Positions 1 through 8,747 of a DNA stretch of 64,000 bases are shown in pieces (the stretch's first letter is position 1; the number at the start of each line of letters is the position of its first letter). This DNA is from Haloarcula rara (GTDB lineage Archaea > Halobacteriota > Halobacteria > Halobacteriales > Haloarculaceae). The stretch covers positions 2,480,001 through 2,544,000 of the forward strand of contig NZ_CP119785.1 in assembly GCF_029338235.1 (NCBI RefSeq), given 5' to 3'. Both the position numbers and the translations under genes were made by a program. The notes under the pieces are model-generated. The model made no database searches. It saw only the letters and a program-made list of their open reading frames with translations, and had not been told where the DNA came from.

Positions 1-2
1 AG

Positions 3-155
3 GAAGAAGAGGACGACGGCTGGATCGACGACACCGCCATCTTCTCGCCCGACGGGGCGAGCAGCTCTGACGACGAGTGCGGGAGCTGCGGGGAGGAGAT
101 ACCCCGCGACTCGGTGACGTTCTGCCCGAACTGCGGCGAGCGAATCCGACGCTGA
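3..155 (+). CDS. C-terminal end of a zinc-ribbon protein (5' truncated)
   Basis: The window opens inside this gene; 50 residues and a TGA stop are visible. The visible part is an acidic linker followed by a four-cysteine zinc ribbon (CxxC, 14 residues, then CPNCG) that ends in basic residues (ERIRR). Such C-terminal ribbons are common on haloarchaeal membrane-associated and regulatory proteins, so the ribbon alone does not identify the function. The rest of the protein lies to the left of the window. Confidence 0.75.
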   Translation, partial: EEEDDGWIDDTAIFSPDGASSSDDECGSCGEEIPRDSVTFCPNCGERIRR

Positions 156-274
156 CACCCGTTCGAACCGCTGTCGGCTGTGCGTTCTCGCTGCAGGTCG
201 CCTTGGTACTCGCTACCAAATATGCAATATATTTAATATATGCCCACGCGAAGAATTTGATACGTCAGGAACGC

Positions 275-358
275 TGATACGGAACGTTGTAGCGATTTAC
301 CGGTAGCCGCCGACACGGGTCGGCGGTATCCGGAAATAATCTACAACGTTCTGTATGA
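275..358. repeat. Nested palindrome element, copy A (84 bp)
   Basis: Outer inverted arms TGATACGGAACGTTGTAG (275-292) and, reverse-complemented, TCATACAGAACGTTGTAG (341-358) enclose an inner GC-rich hairpin with arms CCGCCGAC/GTCGGCGG. Related copies occur at 13342-13425, 38384-38468 and 46997-47059. The outer arms are conserved between copies and the inner hairpin is not. It lies in a 500-bp stretch without a gene (156-662). The remainder of that stretch holds only a possible tRNA-like fold at 606-661. Confidence 0.8.
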
Positions 359-662
359 CACGGTATATCAGATGAACCACGCCACCCCGACCCACCACGT
401 GCCCGCCGCCTGCACAGCGCAGGTGGTCCTCGAGGCCGGTTGTACGACCGGTCTCGGCAGGGACGCTTTTGCGGGTCGGGATGGCGCTGGGCACATCCGC
501 CAGTTCCTGCCCGCCCGCTGACGTACCGACCCGTGGAACGGCGTCACTCGACGCCCACTGCGGCGAGGTATCGTCTCTCGCTGGTCACGGTCGAGTGACC
601 AGCACGCCGGCGGGCTCGACTGGCGAGCTCGGCTAGACCGGTTCGACTCCGGCCGCCGGCCT

Positions 663-1004
663 ATGTCGCTCCATGCGACTACCACTGTCGAGGCATCGGC
701 CGACGTCTCGCTGCGGGTTCCCCGCGGCGGGACCGAAGACCTCACCAGCGGCGTCGCCGGTGTGCTCGACGCCGTCGACGCGGTCCGTTCGGTGACCGTC
801 CACCGTGTGACGAGCGTGCGGCCGGGGCATACGGACATCCGCGTCGACGCTGACGTCGCCGTAGTGCTCGAACTGCCGGCGGCGGCCAGCGGTGGCACGA
901 CGGAGTCGGCCCGCAGTTCGGCGGTGGCGACGCAGCTCACCGACGGGTTCGGTATCACGCGCGTCAACGAGGTCGAGTCCGTCGACCCCGTGGGAGACGC
1001 CTAG
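663..1004 (+). CDS. Small haloarchaeal protein of unknown function
   Basis: A 113-residue soluble protein starting at ATG 663, with no signal peptide or membrane segment. Alternating short hydrophobic strands and an Asp/Glu-rich composition are typical of haloarchaeal cytoplasmic proteins. I recognise no domain. Its stop codon overlaps the stop of the convergent gene at 1001-1312 by 4 bp. A longer reading frame on the opposite strand (633-1331) was discarded because it is Arg-rich and covers both small genes. Confidence 0.6.
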   Translation: MSLHATTTVEASADVSLRVPRGGTEDLTSGVAGVLDAVDAVRSVTVHRVTSVRPGHTDIRVDADVAVVLELPAAASGGTTESARSSAVATQLTDGFGITRVNEVESVDPVGDA

Positions 1005-1312
1005 ATATCGAGTTCGACCGGCTCGTCGTCGGTCGACTCGTCGGGCAGCTCGGCCGCGTCTTCTTCGTCGTCTTCGTCCTCGGCGAGCTGGCCGGCCAGC
1101 AGTCCCGTCACACCGGTGACGAGCATCCCGAGCCCGGAGATGCGGGTCGAACGGACGTACCACTGCTTGGGTTCGAGCTCTCCGGGGTTCTCGTACCCAC
1201 GGAGCAGGAGCTTCCCGTTCAGTTTGATGGCCTGCTTCGGGAGAAAGACCGACAGCAGTCCGTGCACGACCATCCACGCGTAGCCGACCGGAAGGAGGCG
1301 CTTTATCATCAC
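1001..1312 (-). CDS. Small membrane protein with acidic C-terminal tail
   Basis: A 103-residue protein with two hydrophobic segments (about residues 5-25 and 58-78) joined by a basic loop, ending in a strongly acidic tail rich in Asp and Glu. The start is MMIK, so either Met could be used. It is a conserved-type haloarchaeal hypothetical protein; two membrane passes with a cytoplasmic acidic tail are likely. It converges on the gene at 663-1004 with a 4-bp overlap. No function can be assigned. Confidence 0.65.
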   Translation of the reverse strand: MMIKRLLPVGYAWMVVHGLLSVFLPKQAIKLNGKLLLRGYENPGELEPKQWYVRSTRISGLGMLVTGVTGLLAGQLAEDEDDEEDAAELPDESTDDEPVELDI

Positions 1313-1358
1313 GGGACAGTTCGCTCCCCACCCACGTGAACCCTTGGCTTATGCCCGC

Positions 1359-3119
1359 TTACTCCTCGTCGGTCCACATCGCGTCCGAGAGGGTCCGCTG
1401 GACGGCCTCCTCACCGACGGCCTGGGCTAGCGTCTCGAAGCCGCTGCGCTCGACGGGGTCGCCGGCGTTGGCGACCAGCCGGGAGACGATGAACTCCGGC
1501 GTGGACTTGCCCACCGTGCCAAACCGGGGCTGGTAATCGACGCGCAGTTCCAGGTCCGGGTCGAGCCCTTCGGCGAAGATGCCGTCGGTCCGGGCCACGT
1601 CGGGCAACGGCTCCAGGTCGGCAGCCAGGTGGGTGACGAACACGCCCAGCGCCGACCGGTCGACGGTGAGTGTCACGAGGCCGTGGAGCAGGTTCGCGGC
1701 CGACCCCGGTTCCGTGATGGCCTCGAACTCGTCGACCAGCATTAGCGTCCGGTCGTCGCCCGACAGCGGCGGGACGACAGAGCGCAGGGTCGATTCCAGC
1801 ACCCCCGCGTTGAACGAGGCGTGTCGGCGGTGGAAGACGACGGTGTCGACGATTCCGACCTCCGCCGCCTCGGCGGGGACGGGCAGGCCCATCTGGGCGA
1901 GCAACTGCACCTGACACAGCGTCTCAAGCAGTGTGGTCTTCCCACCGGAGTTGGCCCCGGTCAGCACCGCCACGCGGTCGCCGCTGGGCGGGGCGTTCGC
2001 GCGGTCGATGTCGAGCGTGTGGTCGCCGATGGCGTAGGTGACGGGCTGGACTCCGTCGGCGTCGGCGAGCGCGAGGTTCCGGGCACGCTTGACCGCGATG
2101 GTGTCGCGGTCGACGAAGGTCGGCCGTCGCAGGTCGTAGGCGAGGGCAAAGCGGGCAAGCGACACCGAGAGCGCGAGGTCGCCGACCGCCGAGACGGCCG
2201 CGTCGATGGTCGGACGCGCGTCTTCGAGGGCCTCGCTCAGCTCCGCGGCGACGGCCTCCTCGCGGTCCTCGACGGCTTCCCCGAGCGACCGGCGCAGCTC
2301 CCGGAGTGCGGCGTCGACGAAGTCCCGCGCGTCGGTCGCGCCCTCGGGCATCGCGTCTCTGACCCGAGCCCCCTCGATGCCCGTCTCGCCGGTGACGTGT
2401 CGCACCAGCGCGTCCTGGAACTCGTCGGGCCGCCGGGCGCCGTCTCTGATAGCCTCGACCACGTCGGGCGTCGCCGCCGCGAGGTCTTCGACCTGGCCGA
2501 GCTGGTCCCGGAGCGCGTCGAGTTTGTCGTCGGCGCCCGAGCCCACCCGGTCACCGTCGCCCGCGAGTCCGGCGAGCGCGGCCCGCGCAGCCTCGAGCGC
2601 GTCGCCGTCCAGCGCCGCCACCCGTTCGAAGACGCCGTCGTCGACACCGGTGGCCTGCAGAGCGAGGGCCGTTTCGACGGCCGCCCGCTCCCCGCCCGCG
2701 TCGTGGTCCGCGAAGGCCGAACGGACCGCCTCGCGGTCGCCGTCGTCGAGGTCGGCCCACGTGTCCCTGGCGGCCAGCACGTCGTCCAGCCGGTCGTCCA
2801 TGCGCTCGCGGGTCGGCAGCGGCGTCAGCACGCGGACGCGGTCGGCCGCGTCAGCCGTGACGGCGTACTCCTCGGCGAGGTCCAGCAGTTCCTTGTACAC
2901 GTCGCGGGTGTCCCGGGTGGCAAGCAGGTCCATCGACTCGGCGCCGGTCGCCCGGCGGAGGATGCGCGTCGCCCGCCCGCGAGAGAGTCCCGCCGACGTG
3001 AGCGTGCGCGTATCCGCCGATTCGATGGCACCGATGGCCCGCTCGACGCCAAGTTCCTCGGTCAACAGCTCGGACGTCTTCGGGCCGATCCCCCAGTACT
3101 CCTCCAGTCGCATGGGCAA
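1359..3119 (-). CDS. MutS-family ATPase with N-terminal helix-hairpin-helix
   Basis: 586 residues. The N-terminal 55 residues form a helix-hairpin-helix-like segment (YWGIGPKTSELL). A long helical middle follows, then a MutS domain V ATPase with Walker A GANSGGKTT (about 388-396) and Walker B LMLVDEFE (about 459-466), followed by a conserved VTHL motif. It lacks the mismatch-recognition domain I of bacterial MutS, and no Smr nuclease domain is visible. It therefore fits the archaeal MutS2/MutS5-like group whose role is not settled; an involvement in recombination or branched-DNA handling is inferred. The start was chosen at MPMRLEEYWG, just before the HhH. Confidence 0.85.
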   Translation of the reverse strand: MPMRLEEYWGIGPKTSELLTEELGVERAIGAIESADTRTLTSAGLSRGRATRILRRATGAESMDLLATRDTRDVYKELLDLAEEYAVTADAADRVRVLTPLPTRERMDDRLDDVLAARDTWADLDDGDREAVRSAFADHDAGGERAAVETALALQATGVDDGVFERVAALDGDALEAARAALAGLAGDGDRVGSGADDKLDALRDQLGQVEDLAAATPDVVEAIRDGARRPDEFQDALVRHVTGETGIEGARVRDAMPEGATDARDFVDAALRELRRSLGEAVEDREEAVAAELSEALEDARPTIDAAVSAVGDLALSVSLARFALAYDLRRPTFVDRDTIAVKRARNLALADADGVQPVTYAIGDHTLDIDRANAPPSGDRVAVLTGANSGGKTTLLETLCQVQLLAQMGLPVPAEAAEVGIVDTVVFHRRHASFNAGVLESTLRSVVPPLSGDDRTLMLVDEFEAITEPGSAANLLHGLVTLTVDRSALGVFVTHLAADLEPLPDVARTDGIFAEGLDPDLELRVDYQPRFGTVGKSTPEFIVSRLVANAGDPVERSGFETLAQAVGEEAVQRTLSDAMWTDEE

Positions 3120-3249
3120 GCCGACGGGTGGGGTCGGTTTAGGCGTTTATGGTGGCCGCCGCTGGCAACCGTGCTCAGTTTCGCCACGAGCGCCTGGCTT
3201 CGCATGAACAGGCCGGTCCGGAACAGGACGGCGGCTCCGCCAGCCAGAC

Positions 3250-5244
3250 TCACCCCTCGAACAGGGCTGCGAATACTTTCCGCTCGGCCGCCTGGAGGTG
3301 CTGGTGGAACGTCGACGGGACGACATCCATCGAGGACGCGAGCTGTTGCCCTTCGACGGCCCGTGGCCACTCGAAGAAGCCACCGACGTAGGCCTTCTTC
3401 AGTGCGGTGAGCTGGCGCTCGGTGAGGTAGTCCCGAACCGACTCGCGAAACCCCTGGACCGTCTCTCGTGGCTGGTCCTCGTGGTAGGCGAGCAGCTCGA
3501 CGGTGTCGTATCTCTCTCTGAGCGCGTCTATCGCGCGCCGGGCACTGTTCTCGGTGCCGGCGCTGAACTCGACGTGAGTGCGCTGGCCGTCGGCCGACAG
3601 CGACCCGAGGCGGGCGCCGAACTCCGACAGGAGGTCGACGAGCGGCCAGTCGTCGAGCCGAAGCTCGACGACACTGCCCTCGTCTCCGGTGACCAGCGGT
3701 TCGGCGGCGAGCACGTCGCGGTGCGCCTCCGCTGCCGACACGACGGCGTCGGCGTCCTCCTGGTCGGTGCTGACGAGCTCGCGTATCTCGCCGTCGTCGG
3801 CGCTTTCGACCAGTATCTCGTGTTCGAACTGACAGTCGAGCTCCCGCGCGATATCCGTGAGAAACAGCTCGTCGTACAGGCCGACACGGACGGTGCGGAC
3901 GGAGTCGGTGGCCATCGACTGTTTCGTCAGCACGTCGTTTATCGAGGTGCCGATGCTCCGCGCCAGCGCCCCGAGGAGCACGCGCTCGCGCCCGGTGACC
4001 CGGTCGTCAGCGAAGACGGCCAGCACACCGTAGGTCACGGAGCGGTAGGTCAGCGGGAGCAGGAGACACGTCCCGTCCGTCTCGGGAGCGGGCAGCCCGG
4101 TGGTGTCCTCGACGGCCAGTACCTCCCCGCGTTCGATGGTCTCCAGGAGTCGTTGCCGGCCAGTCGGCCCGTCACCGTCGAGGGAGATCGGCGGCTTGCC
4201 GACCCGTTCCCTGCCGGCCCATTCGGTGAGTGACAGCTCCCTGTCGGCGGCGTCGTAGCGGCCCAGCCACGCCGTCGCGTACTCGTCGCCGCCACCGAAC
4301 CGCTCGGTGACGAGCCGTTCTATCTCGTCGCGGTCGCTGGCCCGCACGAGCGATTCGGTGACGTCGTTGGCCAGTCCCTCGATGCGGTCCAGTAGCTGGT
4401 CGAGCGCGACTCGTTCGGCCTCCAGCTCTCGTTTCGCCCGCTCGCGCTCGGTGACGTCCATCTGGAAGCCGACGTAGTGGGTCACGTCGCCGCTCCCGTC
4501 GCGTATCGGCGTGACCTCGACTTGGTTCCAGAACGGCGTCCCGTCGCGCCGGTAGTTCCGGATGACAAACCGTGTCTCGTTTTCGGCCTCGATGTCGGCG
4601 GCCACGTCGGCGACCGTCTCTGGGTCCGTCTCGGGGCCCTGCAGAAAGCGGTGGTTGGCCCCCATCACGTCTGTGGGCGGGTAGCCAGTGATAGCCTCGA
4701 AGGCACCGTTGGCGTAGACTATCGGTCGGTCCGGCTGTGTCGCGTCGGAGATAGTGATTCCGATCGGTGCTTCGTCGAGGACGCGCTCCTTGAGTCGTCG
4801 CTCGTCCGCCGTCGAGAGGTCGGACACTGGGCGACCGGACCCGGCGGCGGGCGCCGCGTGTTCGTCGACGGCGGTGAGGACGGCGTCGAGTGCGTCCTCG
4901 TCCGCTGCGGGGACGAAGGCGGCCACGTCGGCAGCGACGGCTCGCCGCGCGACGCCGACGTCGTCGGTCGCCGTGACCAGCACCACGGGCAACTCGGGGC
5001 GCTCTCGCCGAAGGGCCTCGAGGAACGTGAGCCCGTCACCGCCCTCGCCGGTGTGGCTGGCGACGACACAGGCGACGGCGCCGCGCTCGACGTGGTCGAG
5101 GGCGTCGTCGAAACCGGCCTGCTGGACGACAGTGAGGTTCTCGCGTCGCTTTTCGATGTCCTCGGGGCCCGGCCCGACGCTCGGAACCGCACCGGCGTAG
5201 AGGACGCGGGTCGCGGTCGCTGCCGTAGTCGACTCGGTGGCCAT
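3250..5244 (-). CDS. bat: Bat-type (bacterio-opsin activator) sensor-regulator
   Basis: 664 residues from ATG 5244; a GTG at 5289 would add 15. Order of domains: receiver-like fold (about 10-120), PAS/LOV-like domain (about 145-265, with GANHRFLQG and DVTERE at its end), coiled segment, GAF (about 290-440), a Bat-specific region, and a C-terminal Bat/HTH_10 helix-turn-helix beginning YLTERQLTALKKAY. Two oddities are the receiver, which has Ser where the phosphoacceptor Asp is expected (VVASHTGEGGDGL), and the LOV-like motif, which lacks the flavin-binding Cys. It lies 45 bp downstream of crtI and very likely regulates the retinal/carotenoid genes in response to oxygen or light, as Bat does in Halobacterium. 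The exact target is inferred. Confidence 0.85.
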   Translation of the reverse strand: MATESTTAATATRVLYAGAVPSVGPGPEDIEKRRENLTVVQQAGFDDALDHVERGAVACVVASHTGEGGDGLTFLEALRRERPELPVVLVTATDDVGVARRAVAADVAAFVPAADEDALDAVLTAVDEHAAPAAGSGRPVSDLSTADERRLKERVLDEAPIGITISDATQPDRPIVYANGAFEAITGYPPTDVMGANHRFLQGPETDPETVADVAADIEAENETRFVIRNYRRDGTPFWNQVEVTPIRDGSGDVTHYVGFQMDVTERERAKRELEAERVALDQLLDRIEGLANDVTESLVRASDRDEIERLVTERFGGGDEYATAWLGRYDAADRELSLTEWAGRERVGKPPISLDGDGPTGRQRLLETIERGEVLAVEDTTGLPAPETDGTCLLLPLTYRSVTYGVLAVFADDRVTGRERVLLGALARSIGTSINDVLTKQSMATDSVRTVRVGLYDELFLTDIARELDCQFEHEILVESADDGEIRELVSTDQEDADAVVSAAEAHRDVLAAEPLVTGDEGSVVELRLDDWPLVDLLSEFGARLGSLSADGQRTHVEFSAGTENSARRAIDALRERYDTVELLAYHEDQPRETVQGFRESVRDYLTERQLTALKKAYVGGFFEWPRAVEGQQLASSMDVVPSTFHQHLQAAERKVFAALFEG

Positions 5245-5289
5245 ATCCAAATCCAGCTCCTCTCTCTCGAACCTAGCTGCCGTGGCCAC

Positions 5290-6813
5290 TCATAGATTCG
5301 GGACCAGTCTGTCGAGTCGCGACCGGCCAGCGTCGCGGGCCAGGGCCTCCGCGGCGTGTTCGCCGCTGATGAGTGCCATCGGCAGTCCGACTCCCGGGGA
5401 CGTGAACGCGCCGGCGTAATAGAGGCCGTCGACACCGGGCGCGTGGTGTGACGGGCGCAACGGGCCGGTCTGGTCGAGCGTGTGTGCGAGGCCGAGGGCA
5501 GTGCCGCCCGGCGTCCGGTACCGGTCGGTGAAGTCGGAGACACAGACCGACTGTTCCGCGACGATGCGGTCCCGCAGGTCGACACCCGTGTTCTCGGCGA
5601 GGTCGGCGAGTATCCGGTCGCGAAACGCCGCCCGACGCTCCGGACCGTCGTCCAGCCCGGGGGCCAGGGGGACGAGGACGACCACGGCGTGGTGACCGTC
5701 GGGCGCGACAGCCCCGTCGGTCTGTGACGCCACCGAGAGGTAGTACGCAGGGTCCTCAGGCCACCCAGGCGCCTCGAAGATGCGCTCGAAGTGGGCGTCC
5801 CAGTCGGTCGGGAACACGAGGCTGTGGTGAGCGAGCGGGTCGACTTCGCCCTCGACGCCGAGATACAGCAGGAGCGCCGACGGGCCGTAGGTTTGCCCCT
5901 CCCAGTAGCCCGGGTCGCGACCGTGCTGGTCGGCATCGAGCAGGTCGCGCTCGACGTGGGCCGGGTTCGCGTTCGCGACGACGCTGTCGGCGACGTGGCT
6001 GGCGCCGGTGGTCGCCACGCGGAGGCCGCCATCGACCGGGTCGAGACCGGTCACCTCCGCGCCGGTCCGGTAGCTGACACCCAGCTCTCTGCCGAGAGCG
6101 GACAGCGCTTCGACGAGGCTGTACATCCCGCCCTCCGGGTAGTAGACGCCGAGCTGGAAATCGACGTGGGTCATCAGGTTGTACAGCGACGGCGTGTTGT
6201 GCGGCGAGCCCCCGAGAAAGACTAGCGTGTACTGGAGCAGTTGCTGGAGCTTCGGCTCGTCGAAGTAGCCGGCGACGTAGTCCTGCATCGACCCGAGGTG
6301 GGTCAGCGCGGGGGCGGCCCTGAGGATGCTCGGGTCCAGCAGGTCGCGGAACCTGGCCCGGTCCTCGTAGACGAACTGCTCCATTCCAACCTCGTAGGTG
6401 CGCTCGGCCTCGGCGAGGTAGTCGTCGAGGGCGTCGGCGGCGCCGGCCTTGTAGGACTCGAAGACGGCGCGAATCCGGTCGAGGTCGGGTTCGATGTCGA
6501 GCCGGTCGCCGTCCTTGTAGAAGACCCGGTACTGCGGGTCGAGCCGCGTGAGTTCGTAGTAGTCCGCGACCGACCGGTCGAAGTGGTCGAAGAACCGTTC
6601 GAAGGTCCCGGGCATCAGATACCACGACGGGCCGGTGTCGAAGGTAAACTCGCCGAGCTCCAGCCGGTTAGTGACCCCACCGAGCGAGTCGGTCCGCTCG
6701 AGGACGGTCACGTCTGCGCCGGCGTCGGCGAGCGTACAGGCGGCGGCCAGCCCGCCGACACCGCCACCGACGACGGTCACTGTCTCCTCGGTAAGCGGTG
6801 AGTTATCAATCAT
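5290..6813 (-). CDS. crtI: Phytoene desaturase family protein (CrtI-like)
   Basis: 507 residues. The N-terminal dinucleotide-binding motif VVGGGVGGLAAACTLADAG (about residues 14-32) and the C-terminal FAD-contact segment GLYYAGAFTSPGVGLPMAL are the marks of CrtI-type carotenoid desaturases. The family converts phytoene stepwise to lycopene. Lycopene feeds both bacterioruberin and, through beta-carotene, retinal. The neighbours blh (upstream) and bat (downstream) on the same strand suggest it serves the retinal branch. A related role such as carotenoid 3,4-desaturase cannot be fully excluded from sequence alone. Confidence 0.88.
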   Translation of the reverse strand: MIDNSPLTEETVTVVGGGVGGLAAACTLADAGADVTVLERTDSLGGVTNRLELGEFTFDTGPSWYLMPGTFERFFDHFDRSVADYYELTRLDPQYRVFYKDGDRLDIEPDLDRIRAVFESYKAGAADALDDYLAEAERTYEVGMEQFVYEDRARFRDLLDPSILRAAPALTHLGSMQDYVAGYFDEPKLQQLLQYTLVFLGGSPHNTPSLYNLMTHVDFQLGVYYPEGGMYSLVEALSALGRELGVSYRTGAEVTGLDPVDGGLRVATTGASHVADSVVANANPAHVERDLLDADQHGRDPGYWEGQTYGPSALLLYLGVEGEVDPLAHHSLVFPTDWDAHFERIFEAPGWPEDPAYYLSVASQTDGAVAPDGHHAVVVLVPLAPGLDDGPERRAAFRDRILADLAENTGVDLRDRIVAEQSVCVSDFTDRYRTPGGTALGLAHTLDQTGPLRPSHHAPGVDGLYYAGAFTSPGVGLPMALISGEHAAEALARDAGRSRLDRLVPNL

Positions 6814-6854
6814 TGGTGATGGGCGTGTAGTAGATTATCCGCTATGCCGACCGG

Positions 6855-7940
6855 TCAGGGGACGTACCAGATGCCGCGCTCGCGGTCTGCCAGCCCCCCG
6901 ACGACGACGTGTGGCAGCGCGATGATGCTCACGAAGATGCTCCAGAACGCCACGAGCCCCGGTAGCAGGCTGGCACCGCCGAGCGGCTGTGGGGCGAGCG
7001 TCCAGACGAGGGCCGCCAGCCCGAACGTGGCGATGCTGCCGGCGATGAGCACGCCCCACGCCCCCAGCGCGACCAGCCGCGGGTCGTCGGCATCGAGGAA
7101 GTCGAGCCAGCCGCGTTCGTCGGCCTCGACGGCCTCGTCGTCGATGGCCGTCGTCCGGGCGACCTGTCGGGCCGAGTACCAGAGCGGGAAGTACAGCCCG
7201 ACCGCGACGACGACGGGGACGACCGCGAAGTACGTCACCAGCAGGAGCGTCTCCGCGGCGTCGGCGACGAAGGAGCCGGTTCCGGCCGACCGCCAGTACC
7301 CCAGTCCGAGGTGGGTAGCGAGCAGGCCGCCGAAGCCGACCCCGAGTGCGAGCCGCCTCGCCTGGAGGTCCCCGGCCACACCGGCGAGAGCACCGGGCTC
7401 GAAGATGCTCACCATGATGCTGCTGAAGGCATAGAACGTCTCCGGCCAGAATACCATGGGGACAATCATCACCGTCCCCCCACGGACCGCGGCGGCGAGC
7501 CACCGCTGTGGCCCCGTCCGGAGGTGGCCGGTGCCGTACAGCGCGTCCATGGCCTTCAGGCCGCCCAGGCCGCCTTTCGCCATCGCGACACTCACCGCGA
7601 GTGCCAGTCCGGCGACCGGGGCGAGCAGGAGGAGCCCGACGAACAGCGCGACCGAGAGCAGATACGCGCCGACGTAGCCCCGCTGGAAGGCCGCGGCTCG
7701 TCGTCTGAGGTTCTCGAAGTGTTCGTACCCGCCGTGGGGGAGGTTCATCGCGACCATCCCGAGCAGGTAGACGCCCGCCTGGACGCGCAGCGACAGCTCC
7801 ACTCCGGCCAGTCTGCCGACCGCGAACCCGACCGCAAGCAGCAGTATCGCGACACGGGACACCGTCACGGGCGTTCCCCCGGCCGTGTCGCTGGCCGGGC
7901 GGTCGCGCCAGAATCGCCGTGTGTAGCTCATAGGTGACAT
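6855..7940 (-). CDS. blh: Brp/Blh-type beta-carotene 15,15'-dioxygenase
   Basis: 361 residues from ATG 7940 (MSPMSYTRRFW); an internal ATG at 7931 is equally possible. An upstream in-frame extension to 8123 is rejected because it crosses the promoter region and has non-haloarchaeal composition. There are many hydrophobic membrane segments, with the family's His-containing motif PHGGYEHFE near residue 65 and further polar residues at membrane boundaries. The family cleaves beta-carotene to two retinals. It heads the blh-crtI-bat series. No opsin gene is adjacent: the upstream neighbour is a divergent zinc-ribbon membrane protein. Confidence 0.87.
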   Translation of the reverse strand: MSPMSYTRRFWRDRPASDTAGGTPVTVSRVAILLLAVGFAVGRLAGVELSLRVQAGVYLLGMVAMNLPHGGYEHFENLRRRAAAFQRGYVGAYLLSVALFVGLLLLAPVAGLALAVSVAMAKGGLGGLKAMDALYGTGHLRTGPQRWLAAAVRGGTVMIVPMVFWPETFYAFSSIMVSIFEPGALAGVAGDLQARRLALGVGFGGLLATHLGLGYWRSAGTGSFVADAAETLLLVTYFAVVPVVVAVGLYFPLWYSARQVARTTAIDDEAVEADERGWLDFLDADDPRLVALGAWGVLIAGSIATFGLAALVWTLAPQPLGGASLLPGLVAFWSIFVSIIALPHVVVGGLADRERGIWYVP

Positions 7941-8129
7941 TTGGTCGGAAAGCAGAATGAAATGGCCCCCCAAATCACTGGGTATCAACCAGCATAAATT
8001 ACTTCTAACGGTCAGGAGTGACAACCACAGGCAGGCGGCAAGCGGACAGCTACCTCGGGGCCCAGTATGGATGGGAGACAGACCACACAAGCCGGACCAC
8101 TCAAGCCCCTGGCGCCAGTACACCGGCCC

Positions 8130-8747
8130 ATGGACGAGGGGACGGAATCGCTGACCTGTCCCGCCTGCGGCGTCGAGCTGGAACGGGCGGCGGTGAACTG
8201 TCCGGAGTGTGACGAGCAGCTGGTCTCCGAGGAGGTGGTGGAGCTACTCGACGAACGGATGGACGTGGCCTTCGAGTCGGGGCGTGCGACGACGCCCCGC
8301 TGGGCGGTCGTGCTGACGGGGCTGTCACTCGGTATCGCCGTGGCGCCGCTCGTCGTCTACGCGGCCGTCATCGCCGTTCCCGACCTCCCCGCCGAGGTGG
8401 TTGTCGGACTGGGACTGGCCGGCTGGCTCTTGCCGGCGGCAGCGCTCTCGCGGCTGCCGAACCCGAGCGCGGTGCTCTCCAGGGGCCTCTATCTCGTGGT
8501 CGGCGGTATCGGCGCGGTCGTCGTCGCTGTGGCGTACGACATGGTGTCGGCTGGGCCGTCTGCGCTGGGGGGCAACTCCGCCGCGGTCGCAGTTCTCGCT
8601 GTCCCGGCAGCACTCGCGCTCCTGCTGGCCCGCCGCGTCGCTGGCCGGGCGGCTCGACAGGCCCGCGGGGAACCGGGGCCGCTCCACGAGCGGGCGGGTA
8701 TCGAGCCGGAGGACGACGCCTCCGAGCCTCAGGGCGAGACCGAGTGA
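8130..8747 (+). CDS. Zinc-ribbon membrane protein
   Basis: 205 residues from ATG 8130 (MDEGTESLTCPACG). An N-terminal CxxC...CxxC ribbon (about residues 9-27) is followed by a short helix and four hydrophobic segments (about 55-75, 80-98, 108-128, 135-155), ending in an acidic tail. This is a common haloarchaeal architecture of unknown function. An ATG at 8067 would add 21 residues unlike the rest and is not preferred. The 3' end overlaps the convergent PIN gene by 19 bp. Confidence 0.7.
   Translation: MDEGTESLTCPACGVELERAAVNCPECDEQLVSEEVVELLDERMDVAFESGRATTPRWAVVLTGLSLGIAVAPLVVYAAVIAVPDLPAEVVVGLGLAGWLLPAAALSRLPNPSAVLSRGLYLVVGGIGAVVVAVAYDMVSAGPSALGGNSAAVAVLAVPAALALLLARRVAGRAARQARGEPGPLHERAGIEPEDDASEPQGETE

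Noticed and set aside
1821..3410. 529-codon plus-strand frame across the MutS-like gene
   Set aside because: Val/Gly/Arg-rich antisense shadow; the minus strand has clear Walker motifs and MutS ATPase features.
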